Shown: positions 28,609 to 37,084 of the stretch, piece by piece
Layout: every line of letters begins with the position of its first letter
Numbering within the stretch: position 1 is the stretch's first letter
Origin: Tepidiphilus margaritifer DSM 15129
GTDB lineage: Bacteria; Pseudomonadota; Gammaproteobacteria; Burkholderiales; Rhodocyclaceae
Assembly (NCBI RefSeq): GCF_000425565.1
Contig: NZ_AUDR01000016.1
Location: 111,918-175,917, forward strand
Length of the DNA stretch: 64,000 nucleotides
Direction of reading: 5' to 3'
Notes under the pieces: model-generated
Seen by the model: only the letters and a program-made list of their open reading frames with translations
The model's database searches: none
What the model was told of the DNA's origin: nothing
Position numbers and translations under genes: made by a program

Positions 28609-28986
28609 TCATGGAATGTCCTCATTGGAGGAAAGCTCTTGCAAAAGGCGGGTTACTTGCCGATGCAATCCTGGCAAACTGCGATGAATCGTCCTCCAGA
28701 CGATCTCATAGTCCACCTTGAAATAACCATGGGCAAGCACGTTGCGCATCTGATAGGCAATCGACAAGGGCAATTCAGGATGCGCCATCGCGAAATCGGG
28801 GTAGTGTTTGTCTATATTTCTGCTCGCCTCGCCGATCACCTCGAAATTTCGCACCACGGCATCCTGGACCAATGAGTCATTCAGGAAAGTCACCTCGTCC
28901 ATATCGGCGGTATAGCGATCGATACGTTCGATGGCTTCAAGGATGTGCGCAAGGTAGTCGGCAAGACGCCGTCGGTCGGCGGTCAT
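28609..28986 (-). CDS. hepT: HEPN-family RNase toxin, HepT/DUF86
   Basis: This 125-residue all-helical protein belongs to the HEPN group (DUF86). The active-site motif R-X4-H-X-Y is complete: Arg81, His86 and Tyr88 in RNVLAHGY. In characterised HepT toxins the Arg and His cut RNA, often tRNA, and the Tyr is AMPylated by the partner nucleotidyltransferase, which neutralises it. The ATG overlaps the stop of mntA by 4 bp (ATGA), ensuring coupled translation. The pair sits between gltX and tsaC, where it interrupts housekeeping genes, and is probably acquired. Confidence 0.9.
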   Translation of the reverse strand: MTADRRRLADYLAHILEAIERIDRYTADMDEVTFLNDSLVQDAVVRNFEVIGEASRNIDKHYPDFAMAHPELPLSIAYQMRNVLAHGYFKVDYEIVWRTIHRSLPGLHRQVTRLLQELSSNEDIP

Positions 28987-29273
28987 AAGGGGTGGGCCTG
29001 GGCAAGCACTTGGGCGCGGATTTCTTCTGGCAGAGCCTTGGGCGTCAGCACGTCCACTCGGATCCCCAGCAGGGTCTCGAGTTCATGGCGGATCGCACCG
29101 AGATCGAACAGCGTTGTTTCGGGCGTGGGATCGACGAGGATGTCCAAGTCGCTATCCTCGGTATCTCGACCTTGCACGACGGAACCGAATATCCGGGCAT
29201 TGCGGGCATGATGCGCCTCGATCACGCGTCGAATAAGGTCACGGCGCAACGCAAGGACTTCGGAAGGTTTCAC
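28983..29273 (-). CDS. mntA: MNT-family minimal nucleotidyltransferase antitoxin
   Basis: This 96-residue nucleotidyltransferase has the motif G30-S31-X10-D42-X-D44 (RIFGSVVQGRD then SDLDILVD), identical in spacing to MntA antitoxins that transfer AMP to HepT. No ATG fits; a GTG at 29273, preceded by GAGGGG, gives the expected N-terminus. It lies upstream of hepT with a 4-bp overlap and has its own promoter, so antitoxin is made first. Acquisition with hepT as a unit is likely. Confidence 0.88.
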   Translation of the reverse strand: MKPSEVLALRRDLIRRVIEAHHARNARIFGSVVQGRDTEDSDLDILVDPTPETTLFDLGAIRHELETLLGIRVDVLTPKALPEEIRAQVLAQAHPL

Positions 29274-29300
29274 GTTTCCCCTCGCCCATTTTATTTTTTC

Positions 29301-29329
29301 ATGATAACGCCGTGCATTACGAATCGCAA
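29301..29329 (-). promoter_or_regulatory. Sigma-70 promoter of mntA-hepT
   Basis: On the minus strand TTGCGA (29329-29324), 17 bp and TATCAT (29306-29301) predict a start near 29294, leaving about 21 nt before the GTG of mntA. Confidence 0.6.
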
Positions 29330-29338
29330 CCGCACGGT

Positions 29339-30334
29339 TCAACGCCCGCCGGAGCCGCGCGCGGCGCGCTCCAGACGGTCGGCGATCGCTCGCGCCAAGG
29401 GGCCTTCCCCTTGCGGGCGTTCGATGACGATCTCGTCGACCCCGAGCCGGTCGAAGGCGCGCAGCCGGGCGTAGAGGAGGCGCGCCAAATCTTCGAGCGT
29501 CGCGGGCATCTCGTACCACTTCGCCCCCGGCAGATCGAGCGCATGTCGGCTCCACAGGGCGAGGCGTTTGCCTTGGGCGAGCAGACGGGAGACGAGCAAC
29601 TCGATCTCGCCGGGCGCGGCCAGACGTACGGGCGTAGTCGGCGCGTAATGACCCGGTAACGACCCCGAGACGCGCGGTGCACCGCCATCGGCCGCGGCCA
29701 CGGGTCGCCCCAGCACCTCGGCCAATGATTCTTCGCCGATCGCGCCGGGACGCAGGATGACGGGACCCACGGTGTCGAGACGGGAGAGATCGAGGATGGT
29801 CGATTCCACCCCCACCGTGCAGGGGCCGCCGTCGAGCACGAGCGCCACCTCGTCGCCCAATTCTTCGAGCACGTCGGCGGCCGTGGTCGGGCTCACGCGG
29901 CCGAAACGGTTGGCGCTCGGCGCCGCCAGCCCCGAACCGAAAGTGCGCAAGAGCGCCAAGGCCACGGGATGCGCCGGCACGCGCAGCGCCACCGTCTCCT
30001 GCCCCCCAGTCACCTCCAGCGGCACCCCTTCGCCGCGCCGAAGCACCAGGGTCAAAGGGCCGGGCCAGAATCGGCGCGCGAGTGCCCACGCCTCTTCAGG
30101 GATGTCGCGCGCCCACTGGGGCAGGTGTTCGGCGCAAGGCAGATGCACGATGAGGGGATGATCGCTGGGCCTGCCCTTGGCAGCGAAGATGCGCCGTACC
30201 GCCGTGGGGTTACGCGCGTCGGCGGCAAGGCCGTAGACCGTCTCGGTCGGCAGCCCCACCAGTTCGCCGGCACGAAGTTTCGCCGCCGCCTCGGCCAGCG
30301 CTTCTTCGCCGGGAGACAGGATGCGCGCGTTCAT
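29339..30334 (-). CDS. tsaC: L-threonylcarbamoyladenylate synthase (TsaC/Sua5 family)
   Basis: The enzyme makes threonylcarbamoyl-AMP from threonine, bicarbonate and ATP for the t6A37 modification of ANN-decoding tRNAs. The YrdC core occupies the first ~200 residues (GELVGLPTETVYGLAADA, IFAAKGRPSDHPLIVH, GSGLAAPSANRFGRVSPTT). The extra C-terminal ~120 residues are the Sua5 domain, so it is the long Sua5 form. ATG 30334 overlaps the purK stop as ATGA. The open frame further upstream lies inside purK and is not used. Confidence 0.93.
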   Translation of the reverse strand: MNARILSPGEEALAEAAAKLRAGELVGLPTETVYGLAADARNPTAVRRIFAAKGRPSDHPLIVHLPCAEHLPQWARDIPEEAWALARRFWPGPLTLVLRRGEGVPLEVTGGQETVALRVPAHPVALALLRTFGSGLAAPSANRFGRVSPTTAADVLEELGDEVALVLDGGPCTVGVESTILDLSRLDTVGPVILRPGAIGEESLAEVLGRPVAAADGGAPRVSGSLPGHYAPTTPVRLAAPGEIELLVSRLLAQGKRLALWSRHALDLPGAKWYEMPATLEDLARLLYARLRAFDRLGVDEIVIERPQGEGPLARAIADRLERAARGSGGR

Positions 30335-31497
30335 TGCGGCAAAGGCGGCAGCGGCGGCAAACCCAGACGACGCCGCGCTTCGCTTGCCACGGCGCACGCC
30401 TCGGCGAGCGTCGCTGCCGTGACGGTGAAATGCCCCATCTTGCGCCCGCGACGCGCCTCGCGCTTGCCATAGAGGTGCAACCGCAAGCCCGGCAGGGCGA
30501 GAATTTCGTGCCAAGGCGGCTCGCGCAGCACCTCGCCCTCGAACCACACCTCGCCCAAGAGATTGACCATCACCGCCGGCGAATGCGCCTCAGGCACGGC
30601 GAGTGGCAGGCCGCACAAGGCGCGCACCTGCTGCTCGAACTGGCAGACGCGGTGCGCATCGAGCGTATGGTGCCCGCTGTTGTGGGGCCGCGGTGCCATT
30701 TCGTTGACGTAGAGCTTGCCGCCGGCGTAGAAGAATTCCACTCCCAGCGTGCCGACGTAGCCGAGTGCCTCGGCGAGCGCTTCGGCGATCTCACCGGCCT
30801 CGCGCAGCACGGTCGATGGCAAGGGGGCCGGGGCGAATGTCGTATCCAGGATGCCGTCGCGATGCACGTTGAGTCCGGCCTCGAAGGCGGCGATGCGCCC
30901 ATCGGCACCACGGACGAGCACCACCGAGAGCTCCGCCTCCAGGGCCAGCCGCGCCTCCAGCACGCAGTCGCGCCCAAAGCGCACGAACGCTGCCCGCGCC
31001 TCTTGCCGGTCGGCGACCACAGCCTGCCCTTTTCCGTCATAGCCGAAACGCGCCGTTTTGAGGATGCCGGGGAAAAGCGCCTCGGGCGCGCGCTCGAGGT
31101 CTTCTGCCGTGCGCACCGCGAGAAAAGACGCATGCGGCAGGCCATTTCGTGCGAGGAAAGACTTCTCTTCGATGCGATCCTGACAGACGGCAAGCGCTGC
31201 CGCGCCGGGACGCACGGGCATGGACTCGGCGAGCCGGGCGAGGCTCGTCGCGGGCACGTTCTCGAATTCGGTGGTTGCCGCGGCGCAGTGGGCCGCAACT
31301 TCCGCGAGCAGCGCCTCGTCGTCGTAGGCCCCGCACAGATGCCGCCCGGCGATGCGCCCTGCCGGCGCCTCGGGATCGGGATCGAGCACCCAGACTGCGT
31401 AACCGAGCTCCTGCGCCGCCCGAACGAAGAATCGCCCCAGCTGCCCGCCGCCGAGGATCGCCAGCCTTGCCGGCGCGTCGATCCGCCCGGCCGTCAT
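30331..31497 (-). CDS. purK: 5-(carboxyamino)imidazole ribonucleotide synthase
   Basis: PurK carboxylates AIR to N5-CAIR with ATP and bicarbonate in purine synthesis. The 388-residue ATP-grasp protein starts with the nucleotide/substrate loop [17 protein letters not shown] and has [20 protein letters not shown] and [12 protein letters not shown], which are typical of the family. It overlaps purE by 4 bp upstream and tsaC by 4 bp downstream, so folD-purE-purK-tsaC form one tightly coupled transcript. Confidence 0.96.
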   Translation of the reverse strand: MTAGRIDAPARLAILGGGQLGRFFVRAAQELGYAVWVLDPDPEAPAGRIAGRHLCGAYDDEALLAEVAAHCAAATTEFENVPATSLARLAESMPVRPGAAALAVCQDRIEEKSFLARNGLPHASFLAVRTAEDLERAPEALFPGILKTARFGYDGKGQAVVADRQEARAAFVRFGRDCVLEARLALEAELSVVLVRGADGRIAAFEAGLNVHRDGILDTTFAPAPLPSTVLREAGEIAEALAEALGYVGTLGVEFFYAGGKLYVNEMAPRPHNSGHHTLDAHRVCQFEQQVRALCGLPLAVPEAHSPAVMVNLLGEVWFEGEVLREPPWHEILALPGLRLHLYGKREARRGRKMGHFTVTAATLAEACAVASEARRRLGLPPLPPLPQ

Positions 31498-32015
31498 TCC
31501 AGCGGCTCCAGGCGCATGGCGAGCACGGATTCGCTCTGGCGGCGGCGGAATTCGGCAAGCCGCTGCCCGAGCACTTCGTCCGTGACCGCGAGCATCGCCA
31601 CGGCGAAGAGCGCTGCGTTCGCCGCTCCGGCCGCGCCGATGGCAAAGGTGGCGACCGGCACCCCCTTGGGCATCTGGACGATGGAGAGTAACGAATCCTG
31701 CCCGTGCAGCGCCCGCGACTCTACCGGCACCCCCAGCACCGGCACCGTCGTCTTCGCCGCCAGCATTCCCGGCAGATGCGCCGCCCCGCCGGCTCCGGCG
31801 ATGATCGCCCGCAGACCGCGCTCGAGGGCCGTTTCGGCGTAGGCGAACATCAGGTCCGGCGTGCGGTGCGCCGACACCACCCGCGCCTCGAAGGGCACCT
31901 CGAACTCGCGCAGCACCTCGGCCGCGGCGCGCATCGTCGGCCAGTCGGAAGAAGACCCCATCACCACCCCGACGAGCGGCTCGCCGGATCCGTAGCGCAG
32001 GACTTCCCCATTCAC
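31494..32015 (-). CDS. purE: 5-(carboxyamino)imidazole ribonucleotide mutase
   Basis: PurE converts N5-CAIR to CAIR, the step after PurK. The 173-residue protein has the class I motifs [24 protein letters not shown] and [14 protein letters not shown]. It starts at GTG 32015, which overlaps the folD stop (GTGA). The pairing with purK is the classical bacterial arrangement. Confidence 0.97.
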   Translation of the reverse strand: MNGEVLRYGSGEPLVGVVMGSSSDWPTMRAAAEVLREFEVPFEARVVSAHRTPDLMFAYAETALERGLRAIIAGAGGAAHLPGMLAAKTTVPVLGVPVESRALHGQDSLLSIVQMPKGVPVATFAIGAAGAANAALFAVAMLAVTDEVLGQRLAEFRRRQSESVLAMRLEPLE

Positions 32016-32869
32016 GGCGCGATCCCCCGGCGGCGCTGGGCCGCGAGCAAGGTATTTTCCAGCAACATGGCGATCGTCATCGGCCCCACGCCGCCGGGCA
32101 CGGGCGTGATCCGGCTGGCGACCTCACGCACTCCGGTGGCCACGTCCCCCACCAGCCGGCCGTCGGGCAAGCGGTTGATGCCGACGTCGATCACCACCGC
32201 CCCCGGCTTGACCATCTCGGGCGTGATGAATTCGGGCTTGCCCACCGCCACCACCAGCAGATCGGCGCGTCGGGTGTGCGCGGCGAGTTCCCGCGTGCGC
32301 GAATGCGCCACCGTCACCGTCGCCCCGGCGTTGAGCAGCATGAGTGCCATGGGCTTGCCGACGATGTTGGAACGCCCCACCACTACCGCGTCCATGCCCT
32401 GCGGCTCGATGCCTTCCCAGGCGAGCAACTGCATCACCCCGTGCGGCGTACAGGGCCAGAAACATTCCCGGCCTTGCACCAAGCGCCCCACGTTCTCGGC
32501 GTGAAAGCCATCGACGTCCTTGCTCACGGCGATGCGCTCGAGCACCAGAGTCTCGTCGATGTGCGGCGGCAGCGGCAGCTGCACGAGGATGCCGTCGACC
32601 TCGGAATCGGCATTCAAGGCGTCGATACAGGCGAGCAGCCGCTCGGCGGACACGTCGGCAGGAAACTCGTACTTGCGCGAGCGGATCCCGACCTCGGCAC
32701 AGGCCGTCACCTTGTTGCGCACATAGACGTGAGAGGCAGGGTCTTCCCCCACCAGGATCACCGCGAGCGTCGGCACGACGCCGCGCTCCTGCAAGACGCG
32801 CACGCGTTCGGCGATGCGGCGGCGCAGGGCCTGGGCGATGGCTTTACCGTCGATGAGTTCAGCGGTCAT
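32012..32869 (-). CDS. folD: Methylenetetrahydrofolate dehydrogenase / methenyltetrahydrofolate cyclohydrolase
   Basis: FolD interconverts 5,10-methylene- and 10-formyl-tetrahydrofolate, supplying formyl groups for purines and initiator tRNA. The 285-residue length is standard. [17 protein letters not shown] contains the catalytic lysine region, followed by [25 protein letters not shown] and the NADP site. Its position ahead of purE-purK fits a purine/one-carbon operon. The start ATG lies only about 15 nt after the U-tract of the tRNA-cluster terminator, and no separate promoter is obvious, so read-through may contribute. Confidence 0.97.
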   Translation of the reverse strand: MTAELIDGKAIAQALRRRIAERVRVLQERGVVPTLAVILVGEDPASHVYVRNKVTACAEVGIRSRKYEFPADVSAERLLACIDALNADSEVDGILVQLPLPPHIDETLVLERIAVSKDVDGFHAENVGRLVQGRECFWPCTPHGVMQLLAWEGIEPQGMDAVVVGRSNIVGKPMALMLLNAGATVTVAHSRTRELAAHTRRADLLVVAVGKPEFITPEMVKPGAVVIDVGINRLPDGRLVGDVATGVREVASRITPVPGGVGPMTIAMLLENTLLAAQRRRGIAP

Positions 32870-32881
32870 CGTATACCCGTC

Positions 32882-32917
32882 GAGAAAGAAAATAGGCCGA
32901 CGCAGGGCCGGCCTATT
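32882..32917 (-). terminator. Rho-independent terminator of the tRNA Pro-Arg-His unit
   Basis: On the minus strand AATAGGCCG and CGGCCTATT pair perfectly (9 bp, 9-nt loop) and are followed by TTCTTTCTC. It begins 10 nt after the tRNA-His CCA and ends just before folD. Confidence 0.75.
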
Positions 32918-32926
32918 CGTGAAAAC

Positions 32927-33003
32927 TGGGGCGACATACCGGATTCGAACCGGTGACACCTGGAGCCACAATCCAGTGCTCTACCAACTGAGCTAATGCC
33001 GCC
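32927..33003 (-). tRNA. tRNA-His (GTG anticodon)
   Basis: The minus-strand cloverleaf has the extra G at position -1 opposite C73, acceptor GCGGCAT/ATGTCGC, anticodon loop ATTGTGG with GTG, T-arm GGTTCGAATCC and encoded CCA. It is the last tRNA of a three-gene unit. Confidence 0.97.
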
Positions 33004-33025
33004 GCCGAAAACCTTGGGGCTTGCG

Positions 33026-33102
33026 TGGCCTGCCCGACAGGAATCGAACCTGTAACCCCCGGCTTAGAAGGCCGGTGCTCTATCCGGTTGAGCTACGGGC
33101 AG
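33026..33102 (-). tRNA. tRNA-Arg (TCT anticodon)
   Basis: The acceptor CTGCCCG pairs with CGGGCAG, the anticodon loop is CTTCTAA with TCT, discriminator G and CCA are encoded. It reads AGA/AGG codons and lies between tRNA-Pro and tRNA-His. Confidence 0.97.
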
Positions 33103-33134
33103 ATTCCGTCCCAGGCAGTATTCCGGAAGTAGCG

Positions 33135-33211
33135 TGGTCGGGGTGGAGGGATTCGAACCCCCGACATCTTGCTCCCAAAGCAAGCGCGCTACCGGACTGC
33201 GCTACACCCCG
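33135..33211 (-). tRNA. tRNA-Pro (TGG anticodon)
   Basis: The acceptor CGGGGTG pairs with CACCCCG, the anticodon loop is TTTGGGA with TGG, discriminator A and CCA are encoded. It is the first tRNA of the unit, 12 nt after the -10 box. Confidence 0.97.
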
Positions 33212-33222
33212 GAAAGGCGATC

Positions 33223-33250
33223 ATTATAACCCGATCGCCCCACTTGTCAA
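33223..33250 (-). promoter_or_regulatory. Consensus sigma-70 promoter of the tRNA Pro-Arg-His unit
   Basis: On the minus strand TTGACA (33250-33245), 16 bp and TATAAT (33228-33223) are both perfect consensus hexamers. The promoter begins 5 bp after the pnp stop codon. Confidence 0.85.
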
Positions 33251-33254
33251 AGCC

Positions 33255-35348
33255 TCATTCACCCTCTTTGACCGCCTTGAGACTGAGCTTGATGCGCCCG
33301 CGATCGTCGGTCTCGAGCACCTTCACGCGCACCTTCTGCCCTTCCTGCACGTAGTCGGAAACTTTCTCCACCCGCTCGTCGGCGATCTGGGAGATGTGCA
33401 ACAGCCCGTCGCGACCCGGCATGATGTTGACGATGGCGCCGAAATCGAGCAGCTTGACGACCGTGCCCTCGTAGATCCTGCCCACCTCCACTTCGGCCGT
33501 GAGCTCCTCGATGCGCCGCTTGGCTTCCTCGGCGCCTTCGGCGCTGAAGGACGAGATGGTGACGTTGCCATCGTCGGCGATCTCGATGACGGTACCGGTC
33601 TCTTCTTGCAGGGCCCGGATCACGGAACCCCCCTTGCCGATCACGTCGCGGATCTTCTCGGGGTTGATCTTGAGCTGGATCATGCGCGGCGCATAGGCCG
33701 AGACCTCACCGCGCGCCTCGCCCATCGCCTGGCGCATCAGCTGCAGGATATGCATGCGGCCTTCGCGCGCCTGGGCGAGCGCCACCTGCATGATTTCCTT
33801 GGTGATGCCCTGGATCTTGATGTCCATCTGCAGCGCCGTGACGCCACGCTCGGTACCGGCCACCTTGAAATCCATGTCGCCGAGGTGATCCTCGTCGCCC
33901 AGGATGTCCGTGAGCACCGCGAAACGGTTGCCTTCCTTGATGAGACCCATGGCGACCCCGGCCACGTGCGCTTTGGTCGGCACGCCGGCGTCCATCAGCG
34001 CGAGCGAGCCGCCGCAGACGGTGGCCATGGAGCTCGAACCGTTCGACTCGAGGATTTCGGAGACGAGCCGGATGGTGTAGGGGAAATCCTCCTGCTTGGG
34101 CAGCACGGCCGAGAGCGCCCGCTTGGCGAGGTTGCCGTGACCGATCTCGCGGCGCTTGGGCGAGCCGACCCGGCCGGTCTCGCCGGTGGAGAACGGCGGG
34201 AAGTTGTAGTGCAGCATGAAGCTTTCACGATATTCGCCGGCCACGGCATCGATGATCTGCTCGTCACGGCCGGTGCCGAGCGTGGCGACCACCAGCGCCT
34301 GCGTCTCGCCCCGGGTGAAGAGCGCCGAACCGTGCGTGCGCGGCAGCACCCCCACCCGAATGTCGATCGGGCGCACGGTGCGCGTGTCGCGCCCATCGAT
34401 GCGCGGCTCACCCGCGAGGATACGTCCGCGCACGATGGAGGCTTCCAGCGTGAAGAGGATGTTCTCGATGTCGGGGATGGAGGGCAGCGGATCGAACTCG
34501 GCGAGCACCTTCTCGATCACCTGGGCGCGAATCGCCTTGAGTCGATCGTTACGCGCCTGTTTGGCCGTGATACGGAAAGCTTCTTCCAATTCGGCGAAGG
34601 CGAGCTCACGGATGCGCGCCACCAGCGCCTCGTTGGGCTGGGGAGCTTTCCAGTCCCAGGCCGGTTTGCCCGCGACTTCGACGAGTTCGTTGATCGCCTG
34701 GATCGCCGCCTGCATCTGCTCGTGACCGAAGACCACGGCGCCGAGCATCACGTCTTCGGGCAGCTCCTGCGCTTCCGATTCGACCATCAAGACGGCATTC
34801 TCGGTGCCGGCCACCACCAGGTCGAGGGCGCTCTTCTCGAGCTCGCTCGCCGAAGGATTCAAGACGTATTGACCGTCGAGGTAGCCCACGCGGCAAGCGC
34901 CGATCGGCCCGTGGAAGGGCACGCCGGAGACGGCGAGCGCGGCGCTCGCGGCGATCATGGCAACGATGTCGGCGTTCACCTCGGGGTTGAGCGAGAGCAC
35001 CGTGGCGACGATCTGCACCTCGTTGTAGAACCCTTCGGGGAAAAGCGGGCGGATGGGTCGGTCGATGAGGCGCGAGGTGAGCGTCTCTTTCTCGGAGGGG
35101 CGGCCTTCGCGCTTGAAGAAACCGCCGGGAATGCGGCCGGAGGCGTAGAACTTCTCGATGTAATCGACAGTGAGCGGGAAGAATTCCTGCCCGGGTTTAG
35201 CCTCTTTGGCGGCGACGACGGTGGCGAGCACCACGGTGTCGTCCATGGAAGCGAGCACCGCGCCGCTCGCTTGGCGAGCGAGTTCGCCCGTCTCGAGGGT
35301 GACTTGGTGACGACCGTAAGTGAAGGTTTTCTTGATGGCGGTAGGCAA
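33255..35348 (-). CDS. pnp: Polyribonucleotide nucleotidyltransferase (PNPase)
   Basis: PNPase is the trimeric 3'-5' phosphorolytic exoribonuclease of the degradosome. The 697 residues contain two RNase PH domains separated by a helical linker, with the second holding the catalytic site (about 310-540), then a KH domain ([20 protein letters not shown]) and an S1 domain ([20 protein letters not shown]). It lies 73 bp downstream of rpsO, the conserved rpsO-pnp order, and the gap can form a long stem comparable to the RNase III autoregulation site known in Escherichia coli. Confidence 0.98.
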   Translation of the reverse strand: MPTAIKKTFTYGRHQVTLETGELARQASGAVLASMDDTVVLATVVAAKEAKPGQEFFPLTVDYIEKFYASGRIPGGFFKREGRPSEKETLTSRLIDRPIRPLFPEGFYNEVQIVATVLSLNPEVNADIVAMIAASAALAVSGVPFHGPIGACRVGYLDGQYVLNPSASELEKSALDLVVAGTENAVLMVESEAQELPEDVMLGAVVFGHEQMQAAIQAINELVEVAGKPAWDWKAPQPNEALVARIRELAFAELEEAFRITAKQARNDRLKAIRAQVIEKVLAEFDPLPSIPDIENILFTLEASIVRGRILAGEPRIDGRDTRTVRPIDIRVGVLPRTHGSALFTRGETQALVVATLGTGRDEQIIDAVAGEYRESFMLHYNFPPFSTGETGRVGSPKRREIGHGNLAKRALSAVLPKQEDFPYTIRLVSEILESNGSSSMATVCGGSLALMDAGVPTKAHVAGVAMGLIKEGNRFAVLTDILGDEDHLGDMDFKVAGTERGVTALQMDIKIQGITKEIMQVALAQAREGRMHILQLMRQAMGEARGEVSAYAPRMIQLKINPEKIRDVIGKGGSVIRALQEETGTVIEIADDGNVTISSFSAEGAEEAKRRIEELTAEVEVGRIYEGTVVKLLDFGAIVNIMPGRDGLLHISQIADERVEKVSDYVQEGQKVRVKVLETDDRGRIKLSLKAVKEGE

Positions 35349-35371
35349 GGGACGATCCTTTCTCGGTGAGA

Positions 35372-35410
35372 GGGCCGACCCTCGCCTGGGCGGACGACAG
35401 CGATCGGCCC
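35372..35410 (-). promoter_or_regulatory. pnp leader hairpin (possible RNase III/PNPase autoregulation site)
   Basis: GGGCCGA and TCGGCCC enclose a region with a smaller CGC/GCG stem in the rpsO-pnp gap. In E. coli a double-stranded leader here is cut by RNase III, allowing PNPase to repress itself. The equivalence is inferred from position. Confidence 0.4.
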
Positions 35411-35421
35411 GGAAGAGGGAA

Positions 35422-35691
35422 TTACTTGCGCAAACCGAGCCGCTTGATGAGCTCGAGGTAACGCTCGGGTTCGGTGCGCTTGAGGTAGTCGAGCAGCCGA
35501 CGGCGCTGCGACACCATCTTCAACAGACCCCGGCGGGAATGGTGATCTTTCTTGTGATCATTGAAATGCGGCTGCAGCCCTTCGATGCGGGCGGTGAGCA
35601 ATGCGATCTGTACTTCGGGCGAACCCGTGTCGTTGTCGCCGCGTTTGTATTCCGCGATGATGCGGGCTTTGGTTGCGTTGTCTAGCGCCAT
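35422..35691 (-). CDS. rpsO: Small ribosomal subunit protein uS15
   Basis: S15 binds 16S rRNA in the platform and helps form an intersubunit bridge. The 89-residue length is universal. The family signature is [20 protein letters not shown] followed by [20 protein letters not shown]. The frame extends to 35724, but ATG 35691 ([11 protein letters not shown]) with GAGAGAACC upstream is the conserved start. It stands between truB and pnp, as in most proteobacteria. Confidence 0.98.
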   Translation of the reverse strand: MALDNATKARIIAEYKRGDNDTGSPEVQIALLTARIEGLQPHFNDHKKDHHSRRGLLKMVSQRRRLLDYLKRTEPERYLELIKRLGLRK

Positions 35692-35730
35692 GGATGTGGT
35701 TCTCTCTCGTGAATCTGAACGCAAAAAATG

Positions 35731-35750
35731 AAAAAACGAGCCGCGACCCG
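35731..35750 (-). terminator. Weak terminator after truB
   Basis: On the minus strand CGGGT and GCTCG-type arms (with two G-T pairs, loop CGCG) are followed by TTTTTT, and a second T-run lies 2 nt further on. It would end the rimP-truB transcript before rpsO. Confidence 0.4.
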
Positions 35751-35757
35751 GAAAGGA

Positions 35758-36720
35758 TCACTCGGCCGGGATGACCGGAACACGCGACGAAGGCGGCGTT
35801 ATATTAGCAATGACCCGCTTCGGGGACAAGCCCCGCGATGGGTCACATTCCCCCAGCCCGATGAAAATGGGCTTGCTTTCCTCTTGCTCCGCGTAGACGC
35901 GCACCATGCCGCAGGCAAGAAAATCACCAAGCGCGGCCTGGGCGATGCGCTGTCCGGCAAGAAAAGCCAGGGTCCGGGTCGCATCCAGCTCGACCCGCGG
36001 CAGGTCTGCCACCAAGGCATCGGGCGGCAGCAGCCATTCCCGCCCTTTCGCTCCCGCTTCCTCCCATTCGGCGAGCGTTCTCGCTTTCTCGACCGAAAAG
36101 GGGCCGATCACCAGGCGCCGCAACCGATCGATGTGCGCCGGCACCCCCAGCGCTGCACCGAGGTCTTCGGCAAGCGTGCGGATGTACGTTCCCTTGCCGA
36201 CGCGGGCGTAGAGGGTGGCCGCCGTGAGGGATTCGTCCCACTCCACGAGACGCAGCTCGTGGATCGTCACCGACCGGGGCGCACGCTCGATCGTCACCCC
36301 CTCGCGGGCGTAGCGGTAGAGCGGCTTGCCTTCGTGCTTCAGCGCCGAGACCATGGGCGGGACTTGCTCGATGATGCCGAGAAAACGCGGTAGCACCGCC
36401 TGCACCGCTTCGACACCAAAGGAAACCGGCGCGCGCGCGATCACCTCTCCTTCGGCGTCCCCCGTGGAAGTGGCTACCCCGAAACGCACGCGCGTGAGAT
36501 AGACCTTGTCGGCTTCCAGCCAGCGCTGGGCGAACTTGGTCGCCTCGCCGAAGGCAAGCAGCATGAGTCCGGTCGCCATGGGGTCGAGCGTACCGGTATG
36601 GCCCGCTTTCGCCGCCCCCAAGGCACGGCGCACCCGTTGCAGCGCAGCGTTCGCCGTGAGTCCCTCGGGCTTGTCGAGTAGCGCAACGCCGTCAAGCGCC
36701 ACGGTCTTCGCCCTCGCCAT
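35758..36720 (-). CDS. truB: tRNA pseudouridine(55) synthase
   Basis: TruB makes pseudouridine 55 in the T-loop of tRNAs. The 320-residue protein opens with GVALLDKPEGLTANAALQ and has the catalytic Asp in KAGHTGTLDPMATGL near residue 47, then KVYLTRVRFG. ATG 36720 overlaps the end of rbfA by 29 bp; a later GTG (TVALDGV) would remove the overlap but shorten the conserved N-terminus. The order infB-rbfA-truB-rpsO-pnp is conserved. Confidence 0.95.
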   Translation of the reverse strand: MARAKTVALDGVALLDKPEGLTANAALQRVRRALGAAKAGHTGTLDPMATGLMLLAFGEATKFAQRWLEADKVYLTRVRFGVATSTGDAEGEVIARAPVSFGVEAVQAVLPRFLGIIEQVPPMVSALKHEGKPLYRYAREGVTIERAPRSVTIHELRLVEWDESLTAATLYARVGKGTYIRTLAEDLGAALGVPAHIDRLRRLVIGPFSVEKARTLAEWEEAGAKGREWLLPPDALVADLPRVELDATRTLAFLAGQRIAQAALGDFLACGMVRVYAEQEESKPIFIGLGECDPSRGLSPKRVIANITPPSSRVPVIPAE

Positions 36721-37084
36721 CCTTTCCCGGTTCCTTGGCGACCGCTTCGTCGATGAGATGCGCCAGACGCACACCGCGTTCGATCGATTCGTCGTAGACG
36801 AAAGTGAGCTGGGGAATGGTGTGGATGTGCAGACGCCGGCCGAGCTCGCGGCGCAGGAATCCCGCCGCATGCTGCAACCCCTCGAGGAGCTCCGGGATGG
36901 TGGCCGGATCGGCGAGCGTGGAGACATACACCTTGGCATGCGCGAAATCCGGACTCACGTCGACGGCGGTGATGGTGACGAAACCCACACGGGGATCCTT
37001 CACGTGCCGCGAGATCAGCTCGGCGAGCTCCTCGCGGATGCCCTCGGCCACCCGCGGCAGCCGCGTGCGGTTGCCCCCCTTCAT
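36692..37084 (-). CDS. rbfA: 30S ribosome-binding factor RbfA
   Basis: RbfA assists 16S rRNA 5'-end maturation and cold adaptation. The 130-residue KH-fold protein has [22 protein letters not shown] near the start, [20 protein letters not shown] and [20 protein letters not shown]. Its ATG overlaps the infB stop by 4 bp (ATGA), showing translational coupling, and its 3' end overlaps truB. Confidence 0.95.
   Translation of the reverse strand: MKGGNRTRLPRVAEGIREELAELISRHVKDPRVGFVTITAVDVSPDFAHAKVYVSTLADPATIPELLEGLQHAAGFLRRELGRRLHIHTIPQLTFVYDESIERGVRLAHLIDEAVAKEPGKDGEGEDRGA

Noticed and set aside
33021..35369. A 782-codon plus-strand open frame opposite pnp and the tRNAs
   Set aside because: It runs through tRNA genes and opposite PNPase, so it is a shadow.
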